In this document: positions 53,981 through 63,590 of the stretch, one piece after another | Numbering within the stretch: position 1 is the stretch's first letter | Layout of the letters: every line of letters begins with the position of its first letter | Assembly: GCA_023460535.1 (NCBI GenBank) | Contig: JAEWPV010000007.1 | Location: 186,001-250,000 of the forward strand | Reading direction: 5' to 3' | Length of the DNA: 64,000 nucleotides | Source of the DNA: Bacillota bacterium | Lineage (GTDB): Bacteria > Bacillota > Clostridia > Oscillospirales > Ruminococcaceae | Translations under genes and position numbers: made by a program | The notes under the pieces: model-generated | Database searches by the model: none | Seen by the model: only the letters and a program-made list of their open reading frames with translations | Told to the model about the DNA's origin: nothing

Positions 53981-55627
53981 TTACTGCTGCGCCCTGCGCT
54001 TTTCTAGGTTGTGTATGCGGTCGGCAATCTCCCGAAATACTGGCGCCGACCAGTCGCCGCCAGAGTCCATGCCCTCGTTGAGCACCACGATGACATACTT
54101 TGGGTCCTCGGCGGGAAAAAAGCCCGAGAACCACGCGTGCACAATCTCTTTGTTTTCGGCGTCATACGTGCCGGTCTGTGCCGAACCGGTCTTGCCGCCC
54201 GCGCCGCCCTCCATGGGCTTTGCCTGTTTGCCGCTTCCGGTGTTCACGACGTTTACCATCAGCTGCCTGACGGTGTCGGCGTGCATGCTCGACAGCATTC
54301 GGTAAGAGGCGGCCGGCTCGTAGGGGTCGGCAATGGCCGTTCCCGTTTTATCCGATATCCCCTCCACCAGCGTTGGGGTAACCAAGGTTCCCCCGTTTGC
54401 AAATACCGCAATCATTCGGGCAATCTGTATGGGGGTGGCGGTTAGCTCGCCCTGCCCGAACGAAAAATTGGCAAGCACCGCGTTGTTGCGCAGGCTCTGC
54501 ATGGCAGGCAGCGTTCCCGCCGCGGTGCGCGTTACCTCTGTTAAGTTGTTTGCCTTGCCAAAGCCAAACCGCACCGCCATCTCGTACAGCTTATCATAGC
54601 CGGTCTCCATGGCAAGGTTAACAAAATACGGGTTGCAGGAATGCTGCAGCGCTTTGTCGAGATCAAGCTCCCCGTGCCCTGCCCGGTTGTGGCAATAGTA
54701 CCGCAGCCCATTTACCTCGGTGCTGCCGGTACAGGTATAGGTGAAGTCTGTCGCCACGCCCGCTTCCAGAGCCGCCGAGACCCCGCAAAGCTTAAAGGTG
54801 GAGCCGACATTATACGCCGCATAACAGCGGTTTATAAGCGGAGAATTCGGGTCGTTAAGGCTGGCGGCAACATTTGCGGGGTCAAAGGATGGAAAGGACG
54901 CCACGGCGCGCAGCTTGCCCGTAGCCGCCTCCATCACCACCACCGCACCCTTTTCTATCAGGTGTGCGCCCTCCTCCTCGGCAATCTGCTGAATCTCGGC
55001 GTCGAGGGTCAACACAACCCCTTCGCGGTTGCGGTAGTTTGTGTTTGTAATTTCGGGAGATATGTTTTCGAGCGGACGGCGCAGCGCGTCCACGGCGTAG
55101 GTAACCGTCAGTTTACCGCTGTTTGCCGCAAGCAAGGCATCGTATGCCCGTTCTATGCCATACACGCCAACGCCTTCCCCATTCAGGTGCCCGATGACAT
55201 GGGCGGCAAGCTGATTGCTTTGATACCGCCGCTTGACAGAAAACACGGAGATGCCCTGGGCGTCGATGTAGGGAGTGTCTGTTTGGTATAAAAACGGTCT
55301 GCCGCTTTCTACAAGTTTTAACGCCGACTCCCGTTCTGCAAAAGGCAGCACCTTTACAAGTGCCGCTGCCGATTCATCGGAGGGCAGCACGGATAGCACA
55401 TAACCGTCGGTGTTATTGACAAGCGGTCGAAACGTACAATCGTATATCATACCCCGGCTTTGGTCAACAGTCAGGGTGTACGAGCTTTGGTTTTTTGCCA
55501 CAGCCTGCAAATCGTCGCCCGTCGAAACCAAAAAGATACGCAAAAACATGGCGGAAAAGCCAATAATCATAACACAAAACAATGTCAGCGCGCGTTTTTG
55601 CGCACCTGTCATGGTAAACTCGTTCAA
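53981..55627 (-). CDS. class B penicillin-binding protein (transpeptidase, PBP2/SpoVD-like)
   Basis: About 548 residues. An N-terminal membrane helix (ALTLFCVMIIGFSAMFLRIF) is followed by the dimerisation domain and a transpeptidase domain with the active serine in VGSTFKL, the SCN motif in HSCNPYF and KTGSAQTG. It cross-links peptidoglycan at the outer membrane face. Absence of PASTA repeats and the short N-domain fit a sporulation- or elongation-type enzyme; which one is unclear. Start uncertain: TTG at 55627 has GGGGTGA at good distance; ATG at 55612 and TTG at 55642 are alternatives. Confidence 0.9.
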   Translation of the reverse strand: MNEFTMTGAQKRALTLFCVMIIGFSAMFLRIFLVSTGDDLQAVAKNQSSYTLTVDQSRGMIYDCTFRPLVNNTDGYVLSVLPSDESAAALVKVLPFAERESALKLVESGRPFLYQTDTPYIDAQGISVFSVKRRYQSNQLAAHVIGHLNGEGVGVYGIERAYDALLAANSGKLTVTYAVDALRRPLENISPEITNTNYRNREGVVLTLDAEIQQIAEEEGAHLIEKGAVVVMEAATGKLRAVASFPSFDPANVAASLNDPNSPLINRCYAAYNVGSTFKLCGVSAALEAGVATDFTYTCTGSTEVNGLRYYCHNRAGHGELDLDKALQHSCNPYFVNLAMETGYDKLYEMAVRFGFGKANNLTEVTRTAAGTLPAMQSLRNNAVLANFSFGQGELTATPIQIARMIAVFANGGTLVTPTLVEGISDKTGTAIADPYEPAASYRMLSSMHADTVRQLMVNVVNTGSGKQAKPMEGGAGGKTGSAQTGTYDAENKEIVHAWFSGFFPAEDPKYVIVVLNEGMDSGGDWSAPVFREIADRIHNLEKRRAQQ

Positions 55628-55900
55628 ATAATCACCCCACAATACGGTTTGTTCCTCTCACCTTATTATGGGAGCTTTTGCTTAAGTCATACACCTTGCG
55701 CGTTTTGTGGGGCTTGCCTGTACCGACAGCTAAACATACCCGACCTGCTTGCGCTGCAAAATCCCCTTTTTTCTGCAATAAATCGGCATAACGCTTGCTT
55801 ATTTGCATTCCTTATGGCATAATGTCGTAACGAATATGGGATGATATTCCGGCTGCATCGGACCGTATTCAGGAATGAACGCGTGAAAGAAGGGGATTGT

Positions 55901-56425
55901 ATGAAGCTAGAAACCGATAGACTTATTTTGCGAGAACTGACGCTGAATGATGTGGATGCTTTGCACGAGATACTCTCCGACCCTGTGTCGATGCAGCACT
56001 ACCCCCAGCCGTTTACCCGAGAAAAAACCGAAGGATGGATTACTTGGAACCAGAAAAACTATGTGACCTACGGGTTCGGTCTTTGGGCGGTCTTACTCAA
56101 AGAAAACAATCAGTTTATAGGCGACTGCGGCATTACAATGCAGCATATAAACGGCAACCTCGAACCGGAGATCGGCTACCATATCCACCGTGCCCACACC
56201 GGGCGGGGCTACGCAACCGAAGCGGCACAAGCCTGCAGAAACTACGCGTTTGATGTGCTGGGTCTGAACAAGGTGTTCTCCTATATGAAGTACACAAACC
56301 TTGCTTCTCAAAAAGTGGCACAAAAAAACGGTATGAGGCTGCTGGGGGAACTACCCGATGAGGTAAACGGCATCACGACGGTGTATGCCATTACCCTGGA
56401 GGAGTATCTCTCCCTAAAAAAGTGA
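55901..56425 (+). CDS. GNAT-family N-acetyltransferase (RimJ/RimL-like)
   Basis: 174 residues. MKLETDRLILRELTLNDVDAL opens the Acetyltransf_3 pattern; IGYHIHRAHTGRGYATEAAQA is the acetyl-CoA loop and NLASQKVAQKNGMRLLGE the C-terminal block. It probably acetylates a protein N-terminus or a small amine; substrate unknown. The start at 55901 follows AAGGGGA; a longer frame to 55841 lacks a ribosome site. Confidence 0.87.
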   Translation: MKLETDRLILRELTLNDVDALHEILSDPVSMQHYPQPFTREKTEGWITWNQKNYVTYGFGLWAVLLKENNQFIGDCGITMQHINGNLEPEIGYHIHRAHTGRGYATEAAQACRNYAFDVLGLNKVFSYMKYTNLASQKVAQKNGMRLLGELPDEVNGITTVYAITLEEYLSLKK

Positions 56426-56470
56426 AGCTTGCGTCCTTATACTATTTAACTGCATTGCTCAAATAAATCA

Positions 56471-56516
56471 GTGTGCCATGGATGCCGCCCCAAACGCTAG
56501 GGCATCCATGGCACAC
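56471..56516. terminator. hairpin between the GNAT gene and purD
   Basis: Sixteen-base perfect inverted repeat (56471-56486 with 56501-56516) around a 14-base loop, between converging genes. The T-runs are poor on both strands, so it acts as terminator only probably. Confidence 0.6.
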
Positions 56517-56561
56517 TTTACAATTTATCGTTTGTGCGTTAACTGGGTGCTGCAACGCTCA

Positions 56562-57824
56562 TTAATACCTGCCAATGTCGGTGCGATAGTGGGCACCCTC
56601 AAAGTGAATTTTTCCCACCGCCTCGTACGCCTTACTCAGCGCGGAGGAGAGGGTTTTCGCCTTTGCGGTAACACCCAGCACACGCCCGCCAGCGGTGTAA
56701 TAGTTCCCATCGTCGTAACGCGTACCCGCATGGAACACCGTCACGCCGCGCTGCTGTGCGGCATCCTCTATGCCCGTAATCTGCTTGCCCGTTTCGTAGC
56801 TTTGCGGGTAGCCGCCCGACGCCATTACAACGCACGCCGCACAGCCCTTCTCCCATTCAATGTTAATCTCGTCAAGCCGCTCGTCCGCCACCGCCTCAAA
56901 CACGGTAAGCAGGTCGGTTTTTAGCAGCGGCAGCACCACCTGCGTCTCGGGGTCTCCGAAGCGGCAGTTGTACTCGATGACGTACGGTCCTTTGGGCGTG
57001 AGTATAAGCCCGAAGTACAAGCACCCCTTAAAGGGTGCTCCCTCGCTCTGCATGGCACGAATGGTGGGCATAAAAATGGTGTCCATGCACACCGTTTCGA
57101 TCTCGGGCGTATAATGGGGGTTGGGGGCAATCGTGCCCATACCGCCTGTGTTGGGTCCCTCGTTGCCGTCATATACCCGCTTGTGATCCATAGACGAGAC
57201 CATGGGCTTTATGGTTTTGCCGTCGGCAAACGCAAGCACGGTGACCTCGGGACCGTGTAAAAACTCCTCTATCACCACGCGGCTGCCGCTTTGCCCAAAC
57301 CGCCCGCCGTCAATCATCTCGGTAATCGCATGCTCTGCCTCGTCAAGGTTTTGTGCAATGATTACGCCCTTGCCCAGCGCAAGCCCGTCCGCCTTGATTA
57401 CGATGGGGAAATTGCCCTGCGAACGAACATAGGCGATGGCGTCCTCCGAGCGTTCAAACACCTCGTACGCGGCTGTGGGAATACCGTACTTTTTCATTAG
57501 GTTTTTAGAAAAAATCTTGCTGCCCTCCAGCTGCGCCGCCTTTTTGGACGGACCGAAGCATTTGATGCCTAGTTCCTCCAGCACGTCGGTCATGCCCAGC
57601 ACCAGCGGGTCGTCGGGTGTGACCACCGCAAAGTCAATCTCATGCTGCTGCGCAAACGCGGCGGTCATCTCGATGTCGGTCGCCTTGATGTTCACGCACT
57701 CGGCATGGGCGCAGATGCCGCCGTTACCCGGCGTGCAGTACAGACGCTTGATGCGCGGGTGTCCCACCAGCCTGCTGATGACGGCATGCTCCCTGCCGCC
57801 GCCGCCAATCACGAGTACATTCAT
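56562..57824 (-). CDS. purD: phosphoribosylamine-glycine ligase (GAR synthetase)
   Basis: 420 residues, usual length. Second step of purine synthesis, ATP-dependent joining of glycine to phosphoribosylamine. MNVLVIGGGGREHA, an ATP-grasp core with KADGLALGKGV and EEFLHGPEVTVLAF, and EYNCRFGDPETQ are diagnostic. Last gene of the purine operon, 57 bases after the AICAR formyltransferase. Confidence 0.96.
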   Translation of the reverse strand: MNVLVIGGGGREHAVISRLVGHPRIKRLYCTPGNGGICAHAECVNIKATDIEMTAAFAQQHEIDFAVVTPDDPLVLGMTDVLEELGIKCFGPSKKAAQLEGSKIFSKNLMKKYGIPTAAYEVFERSEDAIAYVRSQGNFPIVIKADGLALGKGVIIAQNLDEAEHAITEMIDGGRFGQSGSRVVIEEFLHGPEVTVLAFADGKTIKPMVSSMDHKRVYDGNEGPNTGGMGTIAPNPHYTPEIETVCMDTIFMPTIRAMQSEGAPFKGCLYFGLILTPKGPYVIEYNCRFGDPETQVVLPLLKTDLLTVFEAVADERLDEINIEWEKGCAACVVMASGGYPQSYETGKQITGIEDAAQQRGVTVFHAGTRYDDGNYYTAGGRVLGVTAKAKTLSSALSKAYEAVGKIHFEGAHYRTDIGRY

Positions 57825-57881
57825 AGTTTTGTCCTATCCTTTCCAAGCGGCACCCCTAAGCGGCGCGCCGCGTAAACGCGG

Positions 57882-59063
57882 TTAATGGTGGAACAACCGG
57901 ATGCCGGTAAACGCCATCACGATACCGCAGCGGTTGCACACCTCGATGACGTTGTCGTCACGGATGGAGCCGCCAGGCTGGGCAATGTAGCTTACACCGC
58001 TTTTGTGCGCGCGCTCGATGTTGTCCCCAAACGGGAAGAACGCGTCGCTGCCAAGGGCTACGCCCGTCATGCCGGCAAGCCATTCGCGCTTTTCCTCTGC
58101 GGTAAGCCGCTGCGGCTTTTGGGCAAAAACGCCCTGCCACCTTCCCTCCGCCAGTACATCGTCGCACTCCTCCGAGATATAGACGTCGATGGCGTTGTCG
58201 CGGTCGGCGCGCCCCAGCCCTTGCTTAAAGCTTAGCCCGAGCACCTTCGGGTGCTGGCGCAAGAACCAGTTATCCGCTTTACTGCCTGCAAGACGGGTAC
58301 AGTGGATGCGCGACTGCTGACCCGCGCCAATGCCGATGGCCTGCCCGTCATAGGCGTAGCACACCGAGTTTGACTGGGTGTACTTCAGGGTAATTAGCGC
58401 GATAATCAGGTCGCGTTTTGCGCTGTCCGGCAGGGTCTTGTTCTCGGTAACGATGGTGCTGAGCAGCGCATCGTCTATCACCAGCTCGTTTCTGCCCTGT
58501 TCAAAGGTTATGCCGTATACCTGCTTGCGCTCAAGAGGCTGAGGGATGTATTCAGGGTCGATCTGCACGATGTTGTAGCCGCCCTTGCGCTTGGCCTTTA
58601 ATATCTCAAGTGCCTCCGGCTCATATCCGGGCGCGACGACACCGTCCGACACCTCTTTTGCAATCAGGCGGGCGGTGGGTACGTCGCAGCAGTCGGAAAG
58701 CGCGATAAAATCGCCAAACGACGACATGCGGTCGGCACCCCTAGCGCGGGCATAGGCGGCGGCAAGCGGCGAAAGCTGGATATCGTCCACAAAATAGATC
58801 TTGCGCAGCAGGTCGTCCAGCGGTACGCCCACCGCGGCGCCCGCAGGGCTAACGTGCTTAAAGCTGGTCGCGGCAGGCAGCCCCGTCGCCGCTTTAAGCT
58901 CCTTCACCAGCTGCCAGCCGTTAAAGGCGTCGAGCAGGTTGATGTATCCCGGTCTTCCGCACAAAACCTCGATAGGCAGCGCCGTCTGGTCGTCAATAAA
59001 GATACGCGCGGGTTTTTGGTTTGGGTTGCAGCCGTATTTGAGTTCCATCTGGGTAGCAGACAT
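57882..59063 (-). CDS. stand-alone AICAR formyltransferase (PurH C-terminal half)
   Basis: 393 residues, too short for bifunctional PurH (about 510). All motifs belong to the formyltransferase half: SFKHVSPAGAAVG, RGADRMSSFGDFIALS, KYTQSNSVCYA, IGAGQQSRIHC, SDAFFPFGDNIE and the terminal IAQPGGSIRDDNVIE. The IMP cyclohydrolase half is missing; the next gene upstream encodes an unrelated cyclohydrolase that can finish the pathway. Homology is continuous from the first residues, so this is a true stand-alone gene and not a truncation. Confidence 0.93.
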   Translation of the reverse strand: MSATQMELKYGCNPNQKPARIFIDDQTALPIEVLCGRPGYINLLDAFNGWQLVKELKAATGLPAATSFKHVSPAGAAVGVPLDDLLRKIYFVDDIQLSPLAAAYARARGADRMSSFGDFIALSDCCDVPTARLIAKEVSDGVVAPGYEPEALEILKAKRKGGYNIVQIDPEYIPQPLERKQVYGITFEQGRNELVIDDALLSTIVTENKTLPDSAKRDLIIALITLKYTQSNSVCYAYDGQAIGIGAGQQSRIHCTRLAGSKADNWFLRQHPKVLGLSFKQGLGRADRDNAIDVYISEECDDVLAEGRWQGVFAQKPQRLTAEEKREWLAGMTGVALGSDAFFPFGDNIERAHKSGVSYIAQPGGSIRDDNVIEVCNRCGIVMAFTGIRLFHH

Positions 59064-59084
59064 TCGGTGTATCCCGCCTTTCGA

Positions 59085-59807
59085 TTATTGATTCTTATTG
59101 ATGATACGCGTTTGTACGTCCCCTGCAGCAAGCGCTATGGTGCGTACAAACAAAGAAACCTTGTTGCTTTCGTTTAGGTTTTCCCACAGCAGCGCGGTCA
59201 GCTCGTCTATACCGCCGGTAAGCGCCACACGTTTTGGCTCGCCTTCAAAGGACGGGATGGGGTCGCCGTCGCAGCGGTAGGTGTGAATCAAACGTCCCTC
59301 ACCCGCCACCGGCTCGGGGTACTCAAAGAAAAACCGCTCGGCGGATTCGGGGTTGTGTGCATCGCTTTTGAGGATAGACAGCTTGTACGAAAACCCTCCC
59401 TCCGCGCGGGTAACAAGCCCCGAGATGCGAGGGGTAAAGTTTGGCGCGTCCGGCTCAAAGGTACGGGTGCGCAGGGCGTCCTCAAAGCCCGCACCGCGCA
59501 GAAGATATTCGTAGATGGTGTCGGTCTGGTCGCCGTTGGTAACGATGGTGGTGTCGCCCATCACACGCACCGGCGCGTAGATGATCAGTGAGGGATCCGA
59601 CAGCTTACTCTCGTCAAATGCCTGGGTGCGAATACCGCCGTCGCGCTCCACAAACACGCGGTTGCGGCTGTTTTCGCTGCGCCCCATAATAAAGTAGGCG
59701 ATTACGGCGTGCTTGCCGTCCTCGCTCCTGCCGATTAAAATTCCCCTGCCGGGATACGGGTTTGAACTAAGCTCCTTCGCAATATCAAGGCTGGGCATCG
59801 TTGTCAT
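59085..59807 (-). CDS. purO: IMP cyclohydrolase, PurO type
   Basis: 240 residues. SSNPYPGRGILIGRSEDGKHAVIAYFIMGRSENSRNR-type N-terminus (read in pieces: NPYPGRGI, YFIMGRSENSRNR) and a four-layer Ntn-like pattern match the archaeal-type PurO family, which closes FAICAR to IMP. It sits between the GNAT gene (4-base overlap) and the stand-alone AICAR formyltransferase, which provides its substrate. Together they replace PurH. Confidence 0.9.
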   Translation of the reverse strand: MTTMPSLDIAKELSSNPYPGRGILIGRSEDGKHAVIAYFIMGRSENSRNRVFVERDGGIRTQAFDESKLSDPSLIIYAPVRVMGDTTIVTNGDQTDTIYEYLLRGAGFEDALRTRTFEPDAPNFTPRISGLVTRAEGGFSYKLSILKSDAHNPESAERFFFEYPEPVAGEGRLIHTYRCDGDPIPSFEGEPKRVALTGGIDELTALLWENLNESNKVSLFVRTIALAAGDVQTRIINKNQ

Positions 59808-60298
59808 CCTTCCTTTTCTAACAGGTTTAGCCGCATCTCGGTATAGCGGGACTGCGGCTCGGTAAAGCCCAGCAGCTCATACAGCGGCTTTCCGTCCTTT
59901 GAGGCGGAAAGGTCGATATAGGAAGCACCCTGCTCCCTTGCCTTTTGTATCAGCGACTTCACTACACGCGTGCTGTACCCCCTGCGCCGATGCGCGGGCA
60001 GCGTGTAGACGCTGTACAGTATGCCGGTCTTACCTGTGGGAAAGGACGGGTTTGCCGGGCATTCATACAGTACCAGCATCGCGGTGGACACCACACGACC
60101 GTCAATTTCCAGCAATGACACAAAGCAGTCCCGCCCTAGATGCAGGATGAAATAATCCCCCAGCTGTGCGGCGATTGTCTCTTTTTGCTGTGGTGTTAGA
60201 CCGTCGTAATCCTCATCCAAAAAATCGATGCGTAGTTTAATCAGCGTTTTGATATCCGCCGCCTGTGCAAAGCGAAGCACCTCACCCGGCTGCATCAT
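59804..60298 (-). CDS. GNAT-family N-acetyltransferase inside the purine operon
   Basis: 164 residues. LPAHRRRGYSTRVVKSLIQKA is the acetyl-CoA binding loop, followed by YIDLSASKDGKPLYELLGF. The substrate is unknown. It overlaps purN by 4 bases and purO by 4 bases, so it is translated as part of the purine operon. ATG at 60298 after AGGGGA; a longer frame to 60388 lies within purN. Confidence 0.88.
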   Translation of the reverse strand: MMQPGEVLRFAQAADIKTLIKLRIDFLDEDYDGLTPQQKETIAAQLGDYFILHLGRDCFVSLLEIDGRVVSTAMLVLYECPANPSFPTGKTGILYSVYTLPAHRRRGYSTRVVKSLIQKAREQGASYIDLSASKDGKPLYELLGFTEPQSRYTEMRLNLLEKEG

Positions 60299-60924
60299 AC
60301 TGTTTCCCCTTTTCCGTTTTGCTCCTGACCGGTTTGCACCGAAAGCTGACGGCATAGCATGGCAACGCCGCGGGGCAGGATGTCCCACTCCGCCTGCTCC
60401 ATCACGCGGCGCTGCAGCGTCTCTGGGGTATCGTCGCCCGAAATCTCCACCGCCTTTTGCAGCAGGATGCGCCCGCCGTCGGTAATCTCGTTTACGAGAT
60501 GCACGGTGGCACCCGTCACCTTAACGCCGTAATCCAGCGCCGCCTTGTGAACCCGCAGACCGTAAAAGCCGTCGCCGCAAAAGGATGGAATCAGGGACGG
60601 GTGCACGTTCACAATACGGTCAGTGTAAGCATCAATCACATCCTTACCCAGGATGCACATAAAGCCCGCCAGCACCACAAGCGAGATGTGGTGCTGCTTT
60701 AGTACCGCAAGCAGGGCGCTGTCAAACGCCTGTGCCGACGAAAACGCCTTGCGCTCTACCACCGCCGTAGCAATGCCATGCCGCTTTGCTCGTTCCAGTG
60801 CAAAGGCATCCGCCTTGCTGGACACCACAAGCGCAATTTCGCCGTAAAGGTTATCGCCTTGCCGGTCTATCAGCGCCTGCAGGTTGGTACCTCCGCCCGA
60901 CACAAGTACCGCTATTTGTTCCAT
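60295..60924 (-). CDS. purN: phosphoribosylglycinamide formyltransferase (folate-dependent)
   Basis: 209 residues. Third purine step, formylation of GAR with 10-formyl-THF. VLVSGGGTNLQALID, the catalytic NVHPSLIPSF and GATVHLVNEITDGG blocks are those of PurN. It is followed with overlap by a GNAT gene. Confidence 0.96.
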   Translation of the reverse strand: MEQIAVLVSGGGTNLQALIDRQGDNLYGEIALVVSSKADAFALERAKRHGIATAVVERKAFSSAQAFDSALLAVLKQHHISLVVLAGFMCILGKDVIDAYTDRIVNVHPSLIPSFCGDGFYGLRVHKAALDYGVKVTGATVHLVNEITDGGRILLQKAVEISGDDTPETLQRRVMEQAEWDILPRGVAMLCRQLSVQTGQEQNGKGETV

Positions 60925-60946
60925 GGTTTATTCCCCCTACCGGTTT

Positions 60947-61981
60947 TTACCCGATGACGACGCCCTCGTCCCCCGAAATGACCTCGCCGATTATTTTGGG
61001 TGTTTCGCCCGCCTGGCTGAGGACGGCAAGCGCCGTATCGGCGTCCTGCTGCGCAACTAGGATGCACATGCCCGTGCCCATGTTAAAGGTGTTAAACATA
61101 TCGCGTTCGTCAATGCCGCCGGTTTTTTGAATCATCTCAAAAATGGGTGGCACGGTTAGGCTCTGCCTATCGATGCGCGCGGTCAGCCCCTCGGGCAATG
61201 CGCGGGGGATATTCTCGTAAAAGCCGCCGCCTGTGATGTGGCTGATGCTCTTAATGTTCACCCGCTCGGACAGTGCGAGCACCGCCTTGACATAGATGCG
61301 GGTGGGGGTAAGCAGCGTCTCGCCCAGCGTCGCGCCAAGCTCTGGGTAGTGGCGGGTCAGCTCGCTGTTCTCCACGTCAAACACCTTGCGCACCAAAGAA
61401 AAGCCGTTGGAATGCACACCCGACGACGCAAGGGAAACAATCACGTCGCCCTTACGCACATTGCCGTTGTCGAGTATGCGCGATTTATCTACAACGCCCA
61501 CCGAAAACCCCGCAAGATCATACTCATCGGGCGCGTAAAAGCCCGGCATCTCGGCGGTTTCGCCGCCCACAAGGGCGCAGCCCGCCTGACGGCAGCCCTC
61601 GGCAACACCCGAAACAATGGTGGCAACCCGCTCGGGCACATTCTTGCCTAGGGCGATATAATCCAAAAACACCAGCGGCTTTGCACCTGCGCATACAATG
61701 TCGTTAACGCACATCGCTACGCAGTCTATGCCCACGGTGTCGTGCTTATCCAGTAAAAACGCAAGCTTCAGCTTGGTTCCCACCCCGTCGGTCCCCGACA
61801 CAAGCACCGGTTTTTGAATACCGGTAAGGTCGAGCTCGAACAAGCCGCCGAACCCGCCCAGACCAGAGAGCACCCCCTTTGTAAAGGTAGAGGACACCGC
61901 ACTCTTCATCAGCTCAACGGCACGGTAGCCCGCCGTAACGTCTACCCCTGCCTGTTTATAGCTTTCGCTGTAGCTTTTCAT
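60947..61981 (-). CDS. purM: phosphoribosylformylglycinamidine cyclo-ligase (AIR synthetase)
   Basis: 344 residues. Ring closure of FGAM to AIR. YKQAGVDVTAGYRAVELMK, GLGGFGGLFEL, VSGTDGVGTKLKLA and GGETAEMPGFY are the PurM signatures. ATG at 61981 chosen over a GTG four codons earlier. No purL is in the window. Confidence 0.96.
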   Translation of the reverse strand: MKSYSESYKQAGVDVTAGYRAVELMKSAVSSTFTKGVLSGLGGFGGLFELDLTGIQKPVLVSGTDGVGTKLKLAFLLDKHDTVGIDCVAMCVNDIVCAGAKPLVFLDYIALGKNVPERVATIVSGVAEGCRQAGCALVGGETAEMPGFYAPDEYDLAGFSVGVVDKSRILDNGNVRKGDVIVSLASSGVHSNGFSLVRKVFDVENSELTRHYPELGATLGETLLTPTRIYVKAVLALSERVNIKSISHITGGGFYENIPRALPEGLTARIDRQSLTVPPIFEMIQKTGGIDERDMFNTFNMGTGMCILVAQQDADTALAVLSQAGETPKIIGEVISGDEGVVIG

Positions 61982-62035
61982 TGTTATTGTCACGCCTTTC
62001 CGCAGTTTATCCCTTTTGATGGGCCGCCGACCCCG

Positions 62036-63490
62036 TTATTCCTCCTGATCAAGCGCGCAGCAGCGGTCGCCGATACGCGACTCGAACTTATCCTTTCGGA
62101 TATCCTTAGGCGGCTCGACGGGGTACTCCCCGGTAAAGCAGCCGGTGCAAAAGCCGCAGCGGGCACTTTCGGCAATCTTTTTTGCGTTGTCTACACTAAT
62201 GAAGCCCAAAGAATCCACGCCGATCTCCTTTGCTATTTCAGGTACAGTCATCTTGCAGGCAATCAGGTTATCCTTGCTGTCGATGTCGGTGCCGAAGTAG
62301 CAGGGGTTGATAAAGGGCGGCGCCGAGATGCGCATGTGAATCTCCTTTGCACCCGCCTCGCGGATGAGATGCACAATGCGCGCGCTGGTCGTGCCGCGGA
62401 CGATGGAGTCGTCCACAAGCACCACGCGCTTGCCGCTTACCGTTTCTTTTAGCACGTTGAGCTTAATGCGCACCGCGTCCTCGCGCTGTTCCTGCGAGGG
62501 TTGGATAAAGGTTCTGCCCACGTAACGATTCTTAATCAGCCCGATGCCGTACGGAATGCCCGACTGACGGGAGTAGCCGATGGCGGCGTCCAGCCCCGAA
62601 TCGGGCACGCCCACCACCACATCCGCCTGTACGGGGTGCTCCAGCGCAAGGTATGCACCCGCACGCAGACGCGCGCCGTGTACCGACGCACCCTCAATTA
62701 CCGAATCGGGACGCGCGAAGTAGATAAACTCGAACACGCACAGGCTGCCCTTGCCACCCTCTGTGCAGTGGGTGCGGATGCTGCGCAGCCCTTTCTTTTT
62801 GTCCACCACCACAATCTCGCCGGGGTCAAGGTCGCGCACAAACTCGGCACCCAAGCTGTCCAACGCACAGCTTTCGGACGCGAACACCACGTCCGAGCCG
62901 CGCTTGCCCATACAAAGCGGGCGAAAGCCGTTGGGGTCGCGCGCCGCTATCAGCTTTTGCGGCGACATCACAATCAGCGAGTATGCACCCTGAATGCGGT
63001 GCATTGCCTGCTCCAGCGCCGTCTCGATGCTGGGGGTGTTGATGCGCGCCTGTGTGATGATATAGGCGATGACCTCGGTGTCGTTGGTGCTGTGAAAGAT
63101 TGCGCCGCCCATCTCAAGCTCCTCGCGCAGGGCGCCCGCGTTCACCAGATTCCCGTTGTGGGCAAGCACCATCTTGCCCTTTACGTGCTGAATGACAAGG
63201 GGCTGCGCGTTGGTTCTGCTTTGCCCGCCGGTAGTGGAGTACCGCACATGCCCCACCGCCATGTTGCCGTCGCCCAGCTTTGCCAGTGCATCCGCCGTAA
63301 ACACCTCGGGCACAAGCCCGATATCACGGTGCGCACGCATAACGCCGTCGTCGTTTACGACGATACCGCAGCTTTCCTGCCCGCGGTGCTGCAGCGCATA
63401 CAGTGCAAAGTAAGCACTTGCGGCTACCGGTCCGCGCTGTTCGGAAAAGATACCGAACACGCCGCATTCTTCTTTTAAGGTATCAAACAT
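62036..63490 (-). CDS. purF: amidophosphoribosyltransferase
   Basis: 484 residues. Committed purine step: PRPP plus glutamine gives phosphoribosylamine. A short propeptide MFDTLKEE precedes the N-terminal nucleophile cysteine (C9 in EECGVFGIF). The PRPP loop is VVLVDDSIVRGTTS. Cysteines in CGFCTGCF near the end, with others in the core, match the Fe-S (Bacillus-type) enzyme. Confidence 0.97.
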   Translation of the reverse strand: MFDTLKEECGVFGIFSEQRGPVAASAYFALYALQHRGQESCGIVVNDDGVMRAHRDIGLVPEVFTADALAKLGDGNMAVGHVRYSTTGGQSRTNAQPLVIQHVKGKMVLAHNGNLVNAGALREELEMGGAIFHSTNDTEVIAYIITQARINTPSIETALEQAMHRIQGAYSLIVMSPQKLIAARDPNGFRPLCMGKRGSDVVFASESCALDSLGAEFVRDLDPGEIVVVDKKKGLRSIRTHCTEGGKGSLCVFEFIYFARPDSVIEGASVHGARLRAGAYLALEHPVQADVVVGVPDSGLDAAIGYSRQSGIPYGIGLIKNRYVGRTFIQPSQEQREDAVRIKLNVLKETVSGKRVVLVDDSIVRGTTSARIVHLIREAGAKEIHMRISAPPFINPCYFGTDIDSKDNLIACKMTVPEIAKEIGVDSLGFISVDNAKKIAESARCGFCTGCFTGEYPVEPPKDIRKDKFESRIGDRCCALDQEE

Positions 63491-63590
63491 TTCATCCTAC
63501 CCGCCATTTCTCCGGCACGGCTCTTTGTCTCCCCCCACGCCGGATGGGGAATACACCGCATTCTATATCCAGCGAATACCGGCAGCCGGT

